Source of the DNA: Dasypus novemcinctus
Lineage: Eukaryota > Chordata > Mammalia > Cingulata > Dasypodidae
Assembly: GCF_030445035.2 (NCBI RefSeq)
Contig: NC_080702.1
Span: 23,943,652-24,007,651 of the forward strand
DNA: 64,000 bases
Reading direction: 5' to 3'
A program made the position numbers and the translations under genes. The notes below the pieces were generated by a model. That model made no database searches. It had not been told where the DNA came from and saw only the letters and a program-made list of their open reading frames with translations. Positions 35,081 to 48,537 of this stretch are shown here, one piece after another. The first letter of the stretch is position 1; each line of letters starts with the position of its first letter.

Positions 35081-35089
35081 CAGACCAGA

Positions 35090-36180
35090 TCTTTTTTTTT
35101 CTTTGTTTTAATTTAAATGTTACATTCAAAAATATGAGGTCTCCATATACCCCCCACCCCACCCATGGCACCCCTCCCACATCAACAAACTCTTCCATCA
35201 TTGTGGCACATCCACTGCACCTGGCAAATACATTCTGGAGAACTGCTGCAGCACATGGACAGTGGTCCACATTGTAGTCCACACTCTTCCCCAGTCCACC
35301 CAGCGGGCCATGACAGCATCTGTCTCTGCAGCACCACCTAGCACAACCCCAAATCCCGAAAATGCCCCACACCATATCTCTTCTTCCCTCTCCCGACCAT
35401 CAGCAGCCACTGTGGCCACCCTCTCCACATCACTACTACAATTTCTTTCCATACTAATCACAATGGCTTCGCAGCAGAACACCAGTAAGTCCACTCTAAT
35501 ACATACTCTATTGCTCCATCTTGTGGATCTTGGATGTCTATGTCCAGTCCCCTCTATATCAAGAGGGGGTTTAGATTCCACATGGATGATGGATGCAATT
35601 CTCCCTGCTTGCAGCTGTAGGCACTCTTGGCTCCCTGGTGTGGTGGTTGACCCTCTTCGCCTCCCTGTCAGCTGGCCAGGGTAAGTCCAAGAAACCAGAC
35701 GGTAAGAGCTGCAAGTCTGCTGAGGTCCAGGGCCTTGCTGTTACATGGACAGTTCAGAGATTCAGGTCTCCTGAGTATACAACAACCCAAACACCAACCA
35801 CAGGTCTGGTAAAAGTGACAGAAGAGGCATGTGTAGAAAGGTTATATCTGAGTCCAACTCCATCACAGTCAGGAACACAAACTCCAAAGTAGGGTTAGCT
35901 GACATGGCCCTGTACTCCAGAGCCATCTACCTTGACCATAGAAAATGTGGGTTGCTGCAGCCCTCAGGAGAACCAGTACTTGGGTTTCCATCTACCTTGG
36001 CTGTCTCTGGTACCCTGCTGAAGCATGCATAAACATCACCCCCTGATGACCTCCCGACTCTTTATGGAGACTCTTAGCCATATAAACTCACTTGTCCTTT
36101 CCATTTCCCCCTTTTTATCCAAAGTCAAAATGCAGTTTTTAACACCTGATATTACATGTAGGTTGAGATGTTCTGCCGAT
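35090..36180 (-). mobile_element. 5'-truncated LINE-1 distal 3' region, minus strand
   Basis: Complete 3' terminus at the low end; truncated at 'gttgagatgttctgccgat'. Target-site duplication cagaccaga at 35081-35089 and 36181-36189. Confidence 0.9.
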
Positions 36181-36189
36181 CAGACCAGA

Positions 36190-36925
36190 ACTTGAAGCCA
36201 GAATAAGCAGTGGCTGTCCCCAACCATGTGCTGCAAGAGCAGGTGACAAAAGAAAACTTCAAAGTAAGTGCTTTCCAATAGTTGCATCATAACAGAGGCT
36301 GCAAAGATTAAGAAGAAAAGCTGTGATTTTTGCATTGTGCCTGACTGCCCACTCATGGAATATCTTGAATAGGAAAGAACTATAGGTTTAAAGTGCACCA
36401 CAGAGTCAATACACACAGGTTTGCCTAAAGGACACTGCTTTTTCAGGTTATGTCTTCCATAGCTTTCCAAGTTATGCACATACCCTACAGGGAAGCAGAG
36501 TTAAATGTTGAGTGGAGACTCAGAGAAAAGAGAAAGAGAAATTTCTCCTAAGTGATAACTGAGGCTTAACCCCCTCCTTAGTGTCAACACATTTTAAAAT
36601 AAATTTTTGTAAATGGAAAAAAAAAGTATTTCTAGTATATGATTCTGTGATAGAAATACATAAGTAATTAAAATAACTTTAAAAATAATCATAGTTTTAT
36701 AATAATCAAATAATCATATGAAATCATATTTCATACCAATACTAGAAAGTTGTGTGGAAAAAAGGAGATTGGATTAAGAAATCAAATCAACATCCATCAT
36801 CATCTTAAATTAGTATATTTTATGTAAAACGATACTTTGAAATGGCAGTATAAAATACTAGAGAAATTGATAAAAATTAGAGAAAACAGCTTCTGTTGTG
36901 TATTCTCACTAAGGAGTTGAATTAG
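36190..36925. other. Unique sequence, no gene called
   Basis: A 99-codon minus-strand frame (36180-36479) is preceded on the minus strand by 'ctctgcttccctgtag', a good acceptor shape. The protein has no motif I recognise, and its end runs into the L1 duplication site. The rest is AT-rich. Confidence 0.35.
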
Positions 36926-36929
36926 GGAT

Positions 36930-37255
36930 GAATAGGTACCTCTATTTTTCTTTAGATACATCATTTATCTTTATTTTATGTTTAATTTTAACAACTTATT
37001 TGAGGTATAATTTCTATGTCATAAAATTCACTGTTTGTTTAACTTATAGTTTAGTAAATATACAGGTGTGTAACCATCGCCAAAATTCCAGTTTTAGAAT
37101 ATTTCTTACATGAAATAATTTCCTTTACATACTCATTTATAAAAATCCTCATCCCCACACTGAGTCTCAGATAACCATTAATCTCCATTTTGTCTATTTA
37201 AATTTCTATCTTATGAATATTTTATATTCCACTTATATTACAGATTTTTCACATA
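36930..37255 (-). mobile_element. Old L1M-like 3' fragment, minus strand
   Basis: 'aggtgtgtaaccatcgccaa', 'ccacactgagtctcagataa' and 'tctatcttatgaatatttta' resemble the reverse complement of old L1M 3' sequences. Confidence 0.55.
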
Positions 37256-37257
37256 TT

Positions 37258-38036
37258 TTTTATTAAAGTTAATAAATCACAAGGAATGCTACATTAAAGA
37301 ACATAAGAGGTTTATATTGTAGTTTACAAGTTGTCCCAGTCCCCCCATTGGGCCATGGCAGGACATATAATGTCCAACATCTGTCCCTGCAGTACCACCC
37401 AGGACAACTGCAAGTCCTGAAAATGCCCCCACATCACATGTCTTCTTCCCTCTCCCTACCTTAATCAGCTACCATGGTCACTTTCTCCACAACAATGCTA
37501 CAATTTCTTCCATTACTAATCACAGTCATTCCATATTAGAATATCAGTAAGTCCACTCTAATCCATACTCTATTCTTTCACCCTGTGGACCCTGGGATGG
37601 TGATGTCCCCTCCACCTCTATATCAAGAGGGGGTTTAGATTCCACATAGAGGATGGATGCAATTTTCCTGCTTGCAGTTGTAGGCATTCTTGGCTCCTTG
37701 GTGGGGTGGTTGACCTTCTTCACCTCCCATTTAGCTGGCCAGGGTAAGTCAAATAAACAAGAGGGTAGGAGTTGCAAGTCTGCTGAGGCTCAGGGCCTGG
37801 CTGTCACATGGACAGTCCAGACATTCAGGTCTCCTGATTATACACCAACCCTGGCACCAACCACATGTCCATTAAAAGTAAGAGAAGAGGCCTGTGTAGC
37901 AAGGTCTCACATCTGAATCCAACTCCATCCCACTTACGAACACAAACTCCAAAGTAGGACCATCTGACATGACACTGAATTACAGAGCCATCTGCCATGA
38001 CCATAGAGCACGTGGGTCTTTGTAGCCCTCAGGAGA
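37258..38036 (-). mobile_element. LINE-1 distal 3' region with internal deletion, minus strand
   Basis: Terminal ~50 bp ('gctacattaaagaacataag') joins directly to 'tttatattgtagtttacaag', so about 120 bp just inside the end are missing. The missing piece occurs in opposite orientation at the other end (38037). Confidence 0.65.
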
Positions 38037-38230
38037 AACTACAGTGTAAACCATTATCCATGTGGTGCAGCAGTGCTCCAAATTGTATTCACCAAATGTA
38101 ATGAATGTCCCATGATGATGTGCATGGAGTGGGGTGAGGGGATTGAGGGGTATATGGGGACCTCATATTTTTTTAATTTAACATTAAAAATTAGAAAGAA
38201 AAATTTTAAAAAATTAAAAATAAAATAAAG
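38037..38230 (+). mobile_element. LINE-1 3' terminus with A-rich tail, plus strand
   Basis: 'actacagtgtaaaccattat' to 'gggacctcatatttttttaa' followed by an A-rich tail to about 38230. Confidence 0.75.
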
Positions 38231-38379
38231 AGTAAATATTCATGGTATACTGCTAACTGAAAAAAACTGAATAAAAACAATTTTTAAAGTAGGAAAAAAA
38301 AAAAACAGGTTCCCAAATAACCCACTTCCCACCCCCACACCCATCATTTTTGTAAAGTGTATTTTTGAAGATATATACA

Positions 38380-40633
38380 TTACAAAAAATGATACATTAA
38401 AAAACATAAGAGGTTCCCATATACCCCCTACACCACCATCCCACTCACCCAACACCAACAACCTCCTCAGCCATTGTGGCACACTCATTGCACTCAGTGA
38501 ACACATTTTGGAGCACAGCTGCATCACATGGAAAATAGTTTACCCTGTAGTTCACACTCTGCCCCAGTACATTCAGTGGGTTATGGCAGGATATATAATG
38601 TCCAGCATCTGACCCTGAAATATCATTTAGGACAACTCAAAATCCCCAAAATGCCCCGACTTCACATCTCTTCTTCCCTCTTCCTGCTCTCAGCAACTAT
38701 CATGGCCACTTTCTCCACCTCCATGTTACAACTTCTTCTATTACTAGTCACATAGTTTTATAGTAGAATATCAGAAAGTCCACTCTAGTCCATATTTTAT
38801 TTCTCCATTCTGTGGACCCTGGGGTGGTGATGTCCACCCCACCTCCATATCAAGAGGGGGCTTAGATTCCACACGGATGATGGATGCAATTCTTCTTGCA
38901 GTTGTAGGCACTCTTGATTCCCTAGTGTGGTGGTTGGCCATCTTCATCTCCCTCTTAGCTGACCTGGGTAAGTGCAATCAACCTGAGAGTAGGAATTGCA
39001 ACTCTTCTCAGGTTAGGGCCCAGCTGGCATGTGAGCAGTCCAGAGATTCAAGTTCTCTGAGTATACACAATCCCTAGTGTCAAACACAGGCTCAGTAAAA
39101 GTGACAGAAGAGGCATGTGTAGAAACGTCACATCTGAGAACAGCTCCATCACACCCAGGAGCACAAATTCCAAAGAAGGGCACTCTGACATGGCACAGAA
39201 CTCCAAATCTATCTGCCATGACCATATACCCTGTGTGTCTCAGTAGCCTTCAGGAGACCCAGTACCTAGGGTTGTATCTACTTCGGCTTTTCTGGGGTCC
39301 TGCTGAGGTGTGCATAAGCATGAACCCTCTGATGACCTCCCAATTGTTCTTTGAAGACTCTAATCCATAAAAACTCATTTATCTTTGCCATTTCCCCCTT
39401 TGTTTCAAGGCCAAAATTTTTTTAACACTTGATTATAAATGTAGGCTGAGATATTCTGCTGGAATGAGTTGAACCTTCTATTCAATGTCTCTTTCTGGTT
39501 GTATCACCAGTTGGTTGTAATCCCTTGGTGCCAGGGAGGTTCATCACCAGGAGTCATGTCCCATGCTGTGGGGATGGTAATGCATTTATATGCTGAGTTT
39601 GGCTTAGAGAGTGGCCACATTTGAGCAACATGGAGGTTCTCAGGAGGTAACTCTTTGGCACCTTACAGCTCTAGGCCTAGTTCATATTTCAGGCACACAG
39701 GTTCATAAGCATAGTTATCAGTATCAAGGGCTCATTATTAGACCATTCTTCCTTGTTGATACTTGCCCTTGCACTTGGGGGATTATTGCTGTTTCATTGG
39801 GGAATGTGACAGAGCTCCCCTGGGTACAACTCAGTGCTCCCTCAATTGATGTATGTAACTGTAACTACTATGAAAATACCCTGCATATATCAGAATATTT
39901 TTATGAACCCTATACCCATGTCCTGGAGAACTCCCTCCCACCCATGTGCCCCTCTTCAATTACACCCCTCACCAGTGTTCCTTCCCTGCCGGAGTTGAAC
40001 CTCCCTTTGGTTCAAAACTTCTTCAACAGTGAGGTTAAATATATTGGCAAATGCAATAAACTGGAAATTGAAATATAGTGATGGGTTTAAAGTTTAGAAA
40101 TAGAATACATACTAATTTAGAAATACTAAAATAAAGTAAAAATAAATTAGTATAGTAAGAAAATGAAAAATATTATAAAGCCTTGTTTGTAACATTTTGC
40201 CTTTCATCACTGTAATAGGTGTTGTCCTTTATATACAGTGGCAAGGCACTTTCTTTCATTTCTTCCTCAGTGTCTACATCCTTTTCTTTCATTTTATCTA
40301 ATTTTTTATTTTGTCTTCAAAAAATTTTAGCTCACCATACTTCACATATGCAATATAGGGGACTCCCATATAACCAGCATCAAACCCTTTCCTCCTTTCC
40401 CCAACAATGACCTTTTTACATGTTCATGTTATATTTGCTGAAGCTGATGTACAGATTTTGAAACATAGCTGTGAAACATTGTTCCATTTTGGTTTACACT
40501 ATGGTTTACACTTTAGACTGTACACATTTTTAAATTATTAGTTTCCTTATGGTTTACATTATGGTTTACATTTTAGCTTAGAAATTTTTATACACTCTTT
40601 TACTCTATTTTTAAAATATTACATTAAAAATTT
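38380..40633 (-). mobile_element. L1-B, distal 3' UTR segment, minus strand
   Basis: L1 3' terminus at the low end. It runs up through distal and middle 3' UTR blocks to 'ggtttacattttagcttaga' near 40580. Its L1 continuation is found at 50255, across the inserted L1-C. A stray ~50-bp piece of another L1 end lies at 38296-38345. Confidence 0.7.
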
Positions 40634-40700
40634 ACATTTAGGCTTAGAGACTTTCATACACTTTTTTACTCTTTATTTTTTAATATTACATTAAAAAAAT
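40569..40700. repeat. ~66-bp tandem duplication at the L1-B/L1-C junction
   Basis: Two diverged copies (about 40569-40633 and 40634-40700), each with a 'catttta(a/g)gcttaga' part from the host L1 and a 'tactct..aatattacattaa' part from the L1 tail. Confidence 0.7.
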
Positions 40701-43604
40701 ATGAGGTCCCCATGTACCCCCAAACCCCTCACCCCACACCTCTCATAACACCAACATCTTTCATCATCATGGGACATTCATTGCATTAGGGGAATATAAT
40801 TATGAGCACTGCTGGAAAACATGGATAATGGTTTATATTATACTTTGCACTAGCCCCGATCCACCCAGTGGGCCATGGCAGGACATACAGTGTCCAGCAA
40901 CTGTCCCTGCAGTACTACCCAGAACAACTCAAAGTTCTGAAACTGCCCCCACATCATATTTCTTCTTCCCTCTCCTTTCCCTTAGGAGCTACCCTGGCCA
41001 ATTTCTCCACATAAATACTACATTTTCTTCTATTACTAATCAATATAATTCCACAGTAGAATGTCAGTAAGTCCACCCTAAGTCAAACTCTCTTCCTCCA
41101 TACTGTAGACACTGGGATGGATATGTCCACTTCACCAATATATCAAGAGGCAGCTTAGATTCAACATGGATGATGGGTGCAATTCTCCTGCTTGCAGTTG
41201 TAGGCACTCTTGGCCCCTGGTGTGGTGGTTGACCTTCTTCACCTCCCTGTTATCTGGCCAGGGTAAGTCCAATAAACCAGAGGGTAAAAGTGGCAAGTCT
41301 TTTGAGGCTCAGGGTCTGGCTATCACATGGATAGTCCGGATATTCAGGTCCCCTCAGTATACACCATCCCCAGGTCTGGTAAGAGTAACAGGAGAGGCTT
41401 TGTAAAAAAGACCACACCTGAGTCCAATTCCATCACACTCAGAAACACAAACTCCAAAGCAGGGTCAACTGACATGGCACTGAACTCCATGTGCCATGAC
41501 AATAGAGCCTGTGGGTCTCTGTAGCCCTCAGAAGAACCAACACCTAGGCTTGTATCTTCTTTGGCTGTCTCTGAGACCCTGCTAAGCTGTGCATAAAGTT
41601 GACCACTCTGATGACCTCCCAACTCTTTTGGAAACTCAAAGCCATATAAATTCATTTGTCTTTTCCATTTCCCCCTTTTATTTGAGGTCAAAAAGCCATT
41701 TTAACACTTGATATTACATGTAGCCTGAGATATTCTGCTGGTCTCAGTTTACCCTTTTATTCAAGGTCTTCTAGTTACATCATCAGCTGGTGCTTGGTAG
41801 TAATTCCTCAGCACCAGGGAGACTCATCCCCGGGAGTCATGTCCTACACTGGGGGGAAGGTAATGCATTTACACGCTGAGTTTGGCTTAGAGAGTGACCA
41901 CATTTGAGCAAAATGGAGGCTCTCAGGAGATAGCTCTTAGGCACCCTGCAGTTCTAGCCCTAGTTCATATTTCAGGCACACAGGCTCATAAGCATAATAA
42001 TTAGTATCAAGGGCTCATTGTTGGACAATTCTTCTTTACTGGTCTTTGCCATTACACTTGGGGGATTGTTGCTGTTCCATTGGGGAATGTAATAGATCTC
42101 CCCTGGCTTGGAACTCAGCACTCCCTCAGTTGTCATTTTTCACTGTAAACATTATGAAAATATCCAAACATTTTTATGTGCACTGTATATATACCCTGGA
42201 GAACTCCCTCCCAAGCATGTGCCCCCTATCAATAACAGCCCACATCAGTATTCCTCCCCTGCCATTGTTGAACCTCTCTGTGGTCCAAAGTTTCTTTAAA
42301 AATGAAGCCTAATACATTGTCAGTTTCCATTACTGGTAAAATGGTATATAGCAATGGGCTTAAAGGTTACATATAGAATACATACTACTTTAGAAAAATT
42401 AAGTGAAGTAAAAAGAAATTGGAGTATCAAAAATGAAAAAATGTAAAGCCTTTGTTTTTGATGTTTTGCCTTTTATCACTGCAGGGTTTGTTGCCATGTA
42501 TGTACAGTGGCAAGGCAATTTCTTCCATTTCTTCCTCAGTGTCTACATCCTTTCCTTTTTATTTCTTTTTCTAATTATTAAGTCTGTCTTCACAAAAGTT
42601 GTAGATCACAGTAATTCATATATACATTATAGAGTACTCCCCCATATCCAACAACAGACACTTTGACCCTTCCCTAGCAAAGACCTTTTTGCATTTTCCT
42701 ATTATATGTGCTGCAGCTGATGTACAGATATTGAAACAATAGCTTTCAAAAAGGTTATACCTGGGTTTACATTATGGTACATATTTTAGACTATACAATT
42801 TTCTAAATTTTTAGTTATCTTATGTTTTACGTTATAGTGTGCATTTTAGCTTATAGAGTTTTATACATTTTTTTGTGTAATTTAACATGTCCTATATCCA
42901 TCTTTGCATGATCTTGTGGAACACTTACATTGTCACACAGGTACACTGATTCCATCTATTCCGTACTTCTTTCCCCCTCCCCTCAGTGCCCACAGTGCCA
43001 ATCAATCTTCATTACCTGAAGGATCATATTCAGAGATACTTGCAATAATGTTGAGAGCTTGACATGCTCGAACGCCCTAACCCATTGGGAGCCACCAAAT
43101 CTCTCAAGAGATACAGTTCCCTCTATTTGAGAACATCAGTCCTCCCCAGGATATGGGTATACCTTCACTCTCACTGAATGAGTCTACACCTAATGATATA
43201 ACCCACTATGACAAAATGTGCACTCACACACTCCCTAGCACCTGCCCTGTGTCAGATGCTCCCCTTAAGCATCTTAAATGGTAACCTTCGTTATCATGTT
43301 TTTCAAAAAGTTCTCTCAAGATTATTGTTTCAACCACACAACTGACAATTTCCTATGTTCAAATGTTCCCCCACTCTCCCCCCAATTTTTGAGCTATCTT
43401 ACCCATCCTCCCATCCTTAGCCCCCCTAAGGCTGCAAAGCCTAACCAAAGGTATCCCTATGCCCCAATTTTATCCCTTCCCTATACAAATACCTCCAGCT
43501 TATCATATATTCCACCCAGGTAGGTGTCTGTTCACAACCTTCCTCTACTCCCTAAATTCCTTTAAGCCTATCATCCAGTCTCTAGCTCTCTGAAACAGCT
43601 TGGT
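40670..43604 (-). other. L1-C 3' UTR, about 2.9 kb
   Basis: Everything between the ORF2 stop and the A-rich end. No other transposon is recognised inside it, and the same block order recurs in the other copies in the window, so the length belongs to the L1 family and is not due to a private insertion. Human-type L1 3' UTRs are near 0.5 kb. Confidence 0.75.
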
Positions 43605-46600
43605 TTACTTATTTCCTATCAGTGAGGTCAGGTAGTATCTGTTCTTCGATGCCTGGGTTGCTTCACTCAATATAAGGTTCTCAAGATAACATCCATGTTA
43701 TCACATGTGTTTGTACGATATTCGTTCTTATAGCTGAGAATTTTCCATTGTATGTATATACCACATTTTATTTATCCATTCATCTGTTGATGGGCATTTG
43801 GGTTGATCCCAATTTTTTCAATAGTGAATAGAGCTGCTATGAACATTGGTGTGCATATATCAGTTTGTGTCCTTGTTTTCAGTTCTATTGGGTATATACC
43901 CAGTAGTGGAATGGCTGGGTAATATGGGAAATCTATAGCTGGTATTTTGAGAAACCATCTAAATGTCCTCCAGAATGGCTGGATGCTTCTGCATTCCCAC
44001 CAGCAGTGGATGAGTGTTCCTATTCTTCCACATTCTATCCAGCACATGTAGTCTTCTGTTTTTTATTTTGTTTTTTATAACTGCTGGTCTTATGGAGGTA
44101 ATATGGTATCTCATTGTAGTTTTGATTTACATTTCCCTAATAGCTAGTGATTTTGAACATTTTTTCATGTGCTTTTTGGCATTTGTATTTCTTCTTTGGA
44201 GAAGTGTCCATTAAAATCTCTTTCACATTTTTTAAATGGGTTGTTCTATTTTTATTTTTGAGATAGAGGAGTTCTTTATATATGCAAGATATAAGTCTTC
44301 TACAAGATAGATGGCTATCAAATATTTTCTCCTATTGTGTAGGCTCTCTTTTCACTTTCTTGACAAACTCCTTTTAGGTGCAGAAAGATTAAATTTTGAG
44401 GAAGTCCCATTTATCTCTTTGTTCTTTTGTAGCACGTGCTTTGGGTGTGAAGTTCATGAAGCCATTTCCTATTATAAAGTCCTGTAGATGCTTCCCTACA
44501 TTGCTTTCCAAGGTCTTTATGGTCTTGGCTCTTACATTTAGGTCTTTGATCCATCTTGAGGTGATTTTTGTATAAAGTGTGAGTTGGTAATCCTCTTTCA
44601 CTCTTTTACATATGGATATCCAGTTCTCCAGGCACCATTGGTTGAAGATACCATTCTCTCCCAGTTGAGTGGGTTTGGTGTCCTTGTCGAATATTATATG
44701 ATGGTATATATGAGGATCTATATTAGAACTCTCAATTCAGTTCCGTTGCTCAGTGTGTCTATCCTTGTGCCAATAATATGCTGCTTTCACTATTGTAGCT
44801 TTGTAGTATGTTTTGAAGTCAGGTAGTGTGATTCCTCCAATTTCATTTTTATTTTTCAATATGTTTTGTTTATTCAGGCCCTCTTTCCTTTCCGAACAAA
44901 TTACATAGTTTTTCTAGTTCATTAAAGAGTGCTGCGTTGATTTTTATTGGGACTGCATTGAATCTGTAGATCAGTTTTGGTAGGATAGATATCTTAATAA
45001 TATTTTGTATTCCTATCCATGATCAGGGAATATTCTTAAATTTATTTAGGTCTTCTTTGATTTCCTTGAAGAGTTTTGTGTAGCTTTCTGTGAATAAATC
45101 TTTTACACTTTAGTTAAATTTATTCCTGTGTATTTGATTTTTTAATTTTCTATTATAAATGGCATTTATTTCTTGATTTCCTCCTGAGATTGCTCATTAC
45201 TGGTGTACAGAAATGGTGCTGATTTTCATGCATTGATCTTATGACCTGCAAGTTTACTGAACTCATTTATGAGTTGTAGAAAATTTCTTGTAGACTTCTT
45301 AGGGTTTTCTATGCATAGGATCATATCATCTGCAAATAGTGAAAATTTGACTACTTCCTTTACAGTTTGGATGCCTTTTATATCTCTTGCCTCAGTGCTC
45401 AAGCAAGTACTTCTAACACAATGTTAAATAGAAGGGGTGATAGTGGCCATCCTTGTCTTCTTCCTGATCTTAGATGGAAAGTTTCCTGGATTTCACCATT
45501 GTAATGATGTTAGCTGTGGGTTTATCGTATATATACTTTATCATGTTCAGAAAATTTCCATCTATTCCAATCTTTTGCAGTGTTTTTATCAAGAACATGT
45601 GCTGAATGTTGTCAAATGCTCTTTCTGCATCTATAGATATAATCATGTGATTTTTCCCTTCAATCTATTTATATGGTGTATTGCATTAATTGATTTTCTT
45701 ATGTTGAACCATCCTTGCATAATAGAAATGAATCCCACTTGGTCAAGGCATATAATTCGTTTAATATGTTGTTTATTACACTCAGAGAGTATTTTGTTGA
45801 GGATTTTTGCATCTAGGTTCATTAGAGAGATAAGTCTGTAATATTCTTTTCTTGTGGTGTCTTTGTTTGGCTTTGCTATTAGGGTAATGTGGGCAACATA
45901 GAATGAGTTAGGCAATGTTCCTCTGTTTCAATATTTTTGAAGAGTTTCAGCAGGATTGGTGTTAGTTCTTTCTGGAAGTTTTTGTAGAATTCACCTGTGA
46001 TGCAATCTGACCATGGACTCTTCTTAGTTGGGAGGTTTGTAGTGACTGATTCTATCTCTTTACTTGTGATAGGTTTGTTTAGATCCTCAATTTATTATTT
46101 CACCAATGTAGGCTGCTTATGTGTTTCTAGGAATTTTTCTATTTCCTCTAAATTGTCCTTTTGTTGGAATATAGTTTTTCAAATTATCCTCTTATGATAG
46201 TCTTTATTTCTGTGGGGTCAGAGGTGATATCTCCCTTCTCATTTCTTATTTTGTGCATTTGCATCTTCTCTATTTTTTCCTTAGTTAGTCCAGCTAATGG
46301 TTTTCAATTTTATTGATCTTCTCAAACAACCAACTTTTTTTAAAAAAAAAGCTTTCTTATTTTCTATTTCATTTAGTTCTGCTCTGATCTTTATTCTTTC
46401 TTTCCTTCTTTCTTCTTCTTTTGGGTTTATTTTGTTGTTTTAATACTAATTCCTCCAAGTGTGCAGTTCTTCAATTTTAGTTCTTTTTTGATATATGAAT
46501 TTATAGCTATAAATTTCTTTCTCAGTAATGCTTTTGCTGCATCCCATAAGTTTGGATATGTTGTGTAATCATTTTCATTAGATTCAAGGTAGTCATTAAT

Positions 46601-47408
46601 TTCTTCTGAGAATCACTCCTTGACCAACTGTTTTTCTAAGAGTATGTTGTTTAACTTCCAAACCTTGTTGCCAAATCTTAGTCTCTGACACTTGCCAATT
46701 TCCAGCTTCATTCCAGGGTGGTCAGAGAAATTAGTTTGTATGATTTCAATCTTTCTGAATTAATTGAGATTTTTCTGTGGCCTAGCATGTGGTCTATCTT
46801 AGAGAATGATCCAAGTGTACTTGAGAAGAATGTATATCTTGCTGTATTTAGGTGAAGTGTTTGGCATATATCTTTTAGGATCAGCTCCTCTAATGTATTG
46901 CTCAAAGTCTTTGTTTCTCTATGGGTTCTTTTTTGAAATGTTCTGTCCAAAGTTGATAGTGGTGTATTAAAGTCTCCCTCTATAATTGTAGAATCATCTA
47001 TTCCTTCACTTAGTTTTTCCAGCATTTGCCTCATGCATTTGGAGGAACCCTATTTAGAAGAATAAATGTTTTTATGACTGTTCTTTCTTCTTGAAAGATA
47101 ATCCCTTTCACTAATATTCAGTGTCCATCTTTGTCTCTTACAATTGTTTTGCATATAAAGTCTATTTTGTCTGATATTAATATAGCTATTCTTGCCCTTT
47201 TTTGGTTATTGTTTGCTTGCAAGATTGTTTTCCAGCCATTCACTTTCAACTTCCTTGAATCCCATGCTCTAATATGTGTTTCTTGTAGACAGCACATAGA
47301 TGGGTTGTATTTTCTTATGTAGTCTTCTAGTATGAGTCTTTTGACAGGTGAGTTTAATTCATTGACATTCAGTGTTATTCCTTTCAAGGAATTACTTATG
47401 TTAGTCAT
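43605..47408 (-). pseudogene. L1-C ORF2 (endonuclease-reverse transcriptase), broken
   Basis: 3804 nt from an ATG at 47408 to TAA at 43605-43607, close to the normal ORF2 length. Endonuclease: LNVNELNSPVKR near the start, CCLQETHI with the catalytic Glu, then EGDFNTPLSTLD (47034-46708 frame). [20 protein letters not shown] and [11 protein letters not shown] (45915-45643), FADDM intact at 45322-45336. C-terminal frames at 44601-44389 and 44047-43772. In life it nicks DNA and copies L1 RNA at the target site. Stops and frameshifts separate the pieces. Confidence 0.85.
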
Positions 47409-47468
47409 ATTTTCTTTGGATTTGTGTTTGTCATATGTTGTTTGATGTTTTTTCTCTTTTTTGTCTTT

Positions 47469-48537
47469 TTAGTTACTCTTCCACTCTCCTCCAACTCTGC
47501 TTCTCCTGTTTTTTTTTTTTTTTCTCTTTCTTCCTGCAGAACTCCCTTTAGTATTTCTTGAAGGGCAGGGTTCTTGGCATACTCTCTTAATTTCTGTTTG
47601 TCTGTGAATATTTGAACTCTCCATCATTTTTGAATGCCAGCTTAGCTGGGTAGAGTATTCTTGGTTGGAAATTTTTTCTTTTAGTACCTTGATTATGTGA
47701 TACCCCTGCCTTCTTTCCTTCATTGTTTCAGATGAGAAATCCACACTTAATATTATGGAGTCTCATTTGTATGTGATGTTTCTCTTTTCTCTTGCTGATT
47801 GTAGTATTTTATCTTTATCTTGAGCATTGGATAATTTTGACAAGTATATGTCTTGTGGTAGGACTGTAGGGATTTATGCTTTTTGGAGAGCTTTGTGAAT
47901 CCTGGACATGTACATCCATCTCCCTCAGTAGATTTGGGAATTTTTCAGCCATTATTTCCTCCAACACCCCTTCTACCCCTTTTCCCTTCTCTTCTCCTCC
48001 TGGGAATCCTATGAAGCATAAGTTTGTGCATTTTGTATTGTCATTCAGGTCTCTAAGTTCCTGCTGGATTTTTTCTATCTTTTATTGATCAGTTCTACTC
48101 TCTGTTTGATTTCATATATACTGTCTTCCACATCACTGATTCTTTCTTCTGTCTCTTCTAATCTGCTATTGTTTGCTGAGAATGTATTTTTGATTTCTTG
48201 AATTGTGGTGTTCATCAACATCATATCCATTATCTTTTTGAGTATGACTGCAATTTCTTCAGTATTCTCTCCAAGTTTTCTTCATATTCTTAATCTCTTT
48301 CTTCACTTCATCAAATTGGTTGCTAATATATGCTTTGAGAGCTTTATTTACTTGTTCGATGTTCTGCTACTCTTCTTGGTTTTTAGTTTGTTCATTGGAT
48401 TGGGGCATGTTTTTCAGATTATTGCTTTGGTTTGTAGTTTTTTGTTGCTGTCTGGCCATCATTTTATCTTGATGAGTTTAATCAGTTCCTTAGTTTTTTT
48501 TCTAATCTTGGAGTTTAATTAGTTGCTGTTTTTCCAT
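47469..48537 (-). pseudogene. L1-C ORF1 (RNA-binding protein), broken
   Basis: About 1.07 kb from an ATG at 48537 to the stop at 47469, 60 nt before ORF2, the usual L1 spacing. Size fits ORF1p (about 340-360 aa), an RNA-binding coiled-coil chaperone. An early TAG is at codon 12. The C-terminal frame (47744-47469) keeps HIIKVLKEK and a basic tail; the matching part in the inverted L1-B segment is clearer (PRIFYPAKLAFKNDGEFK). Confidence 0.75.
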
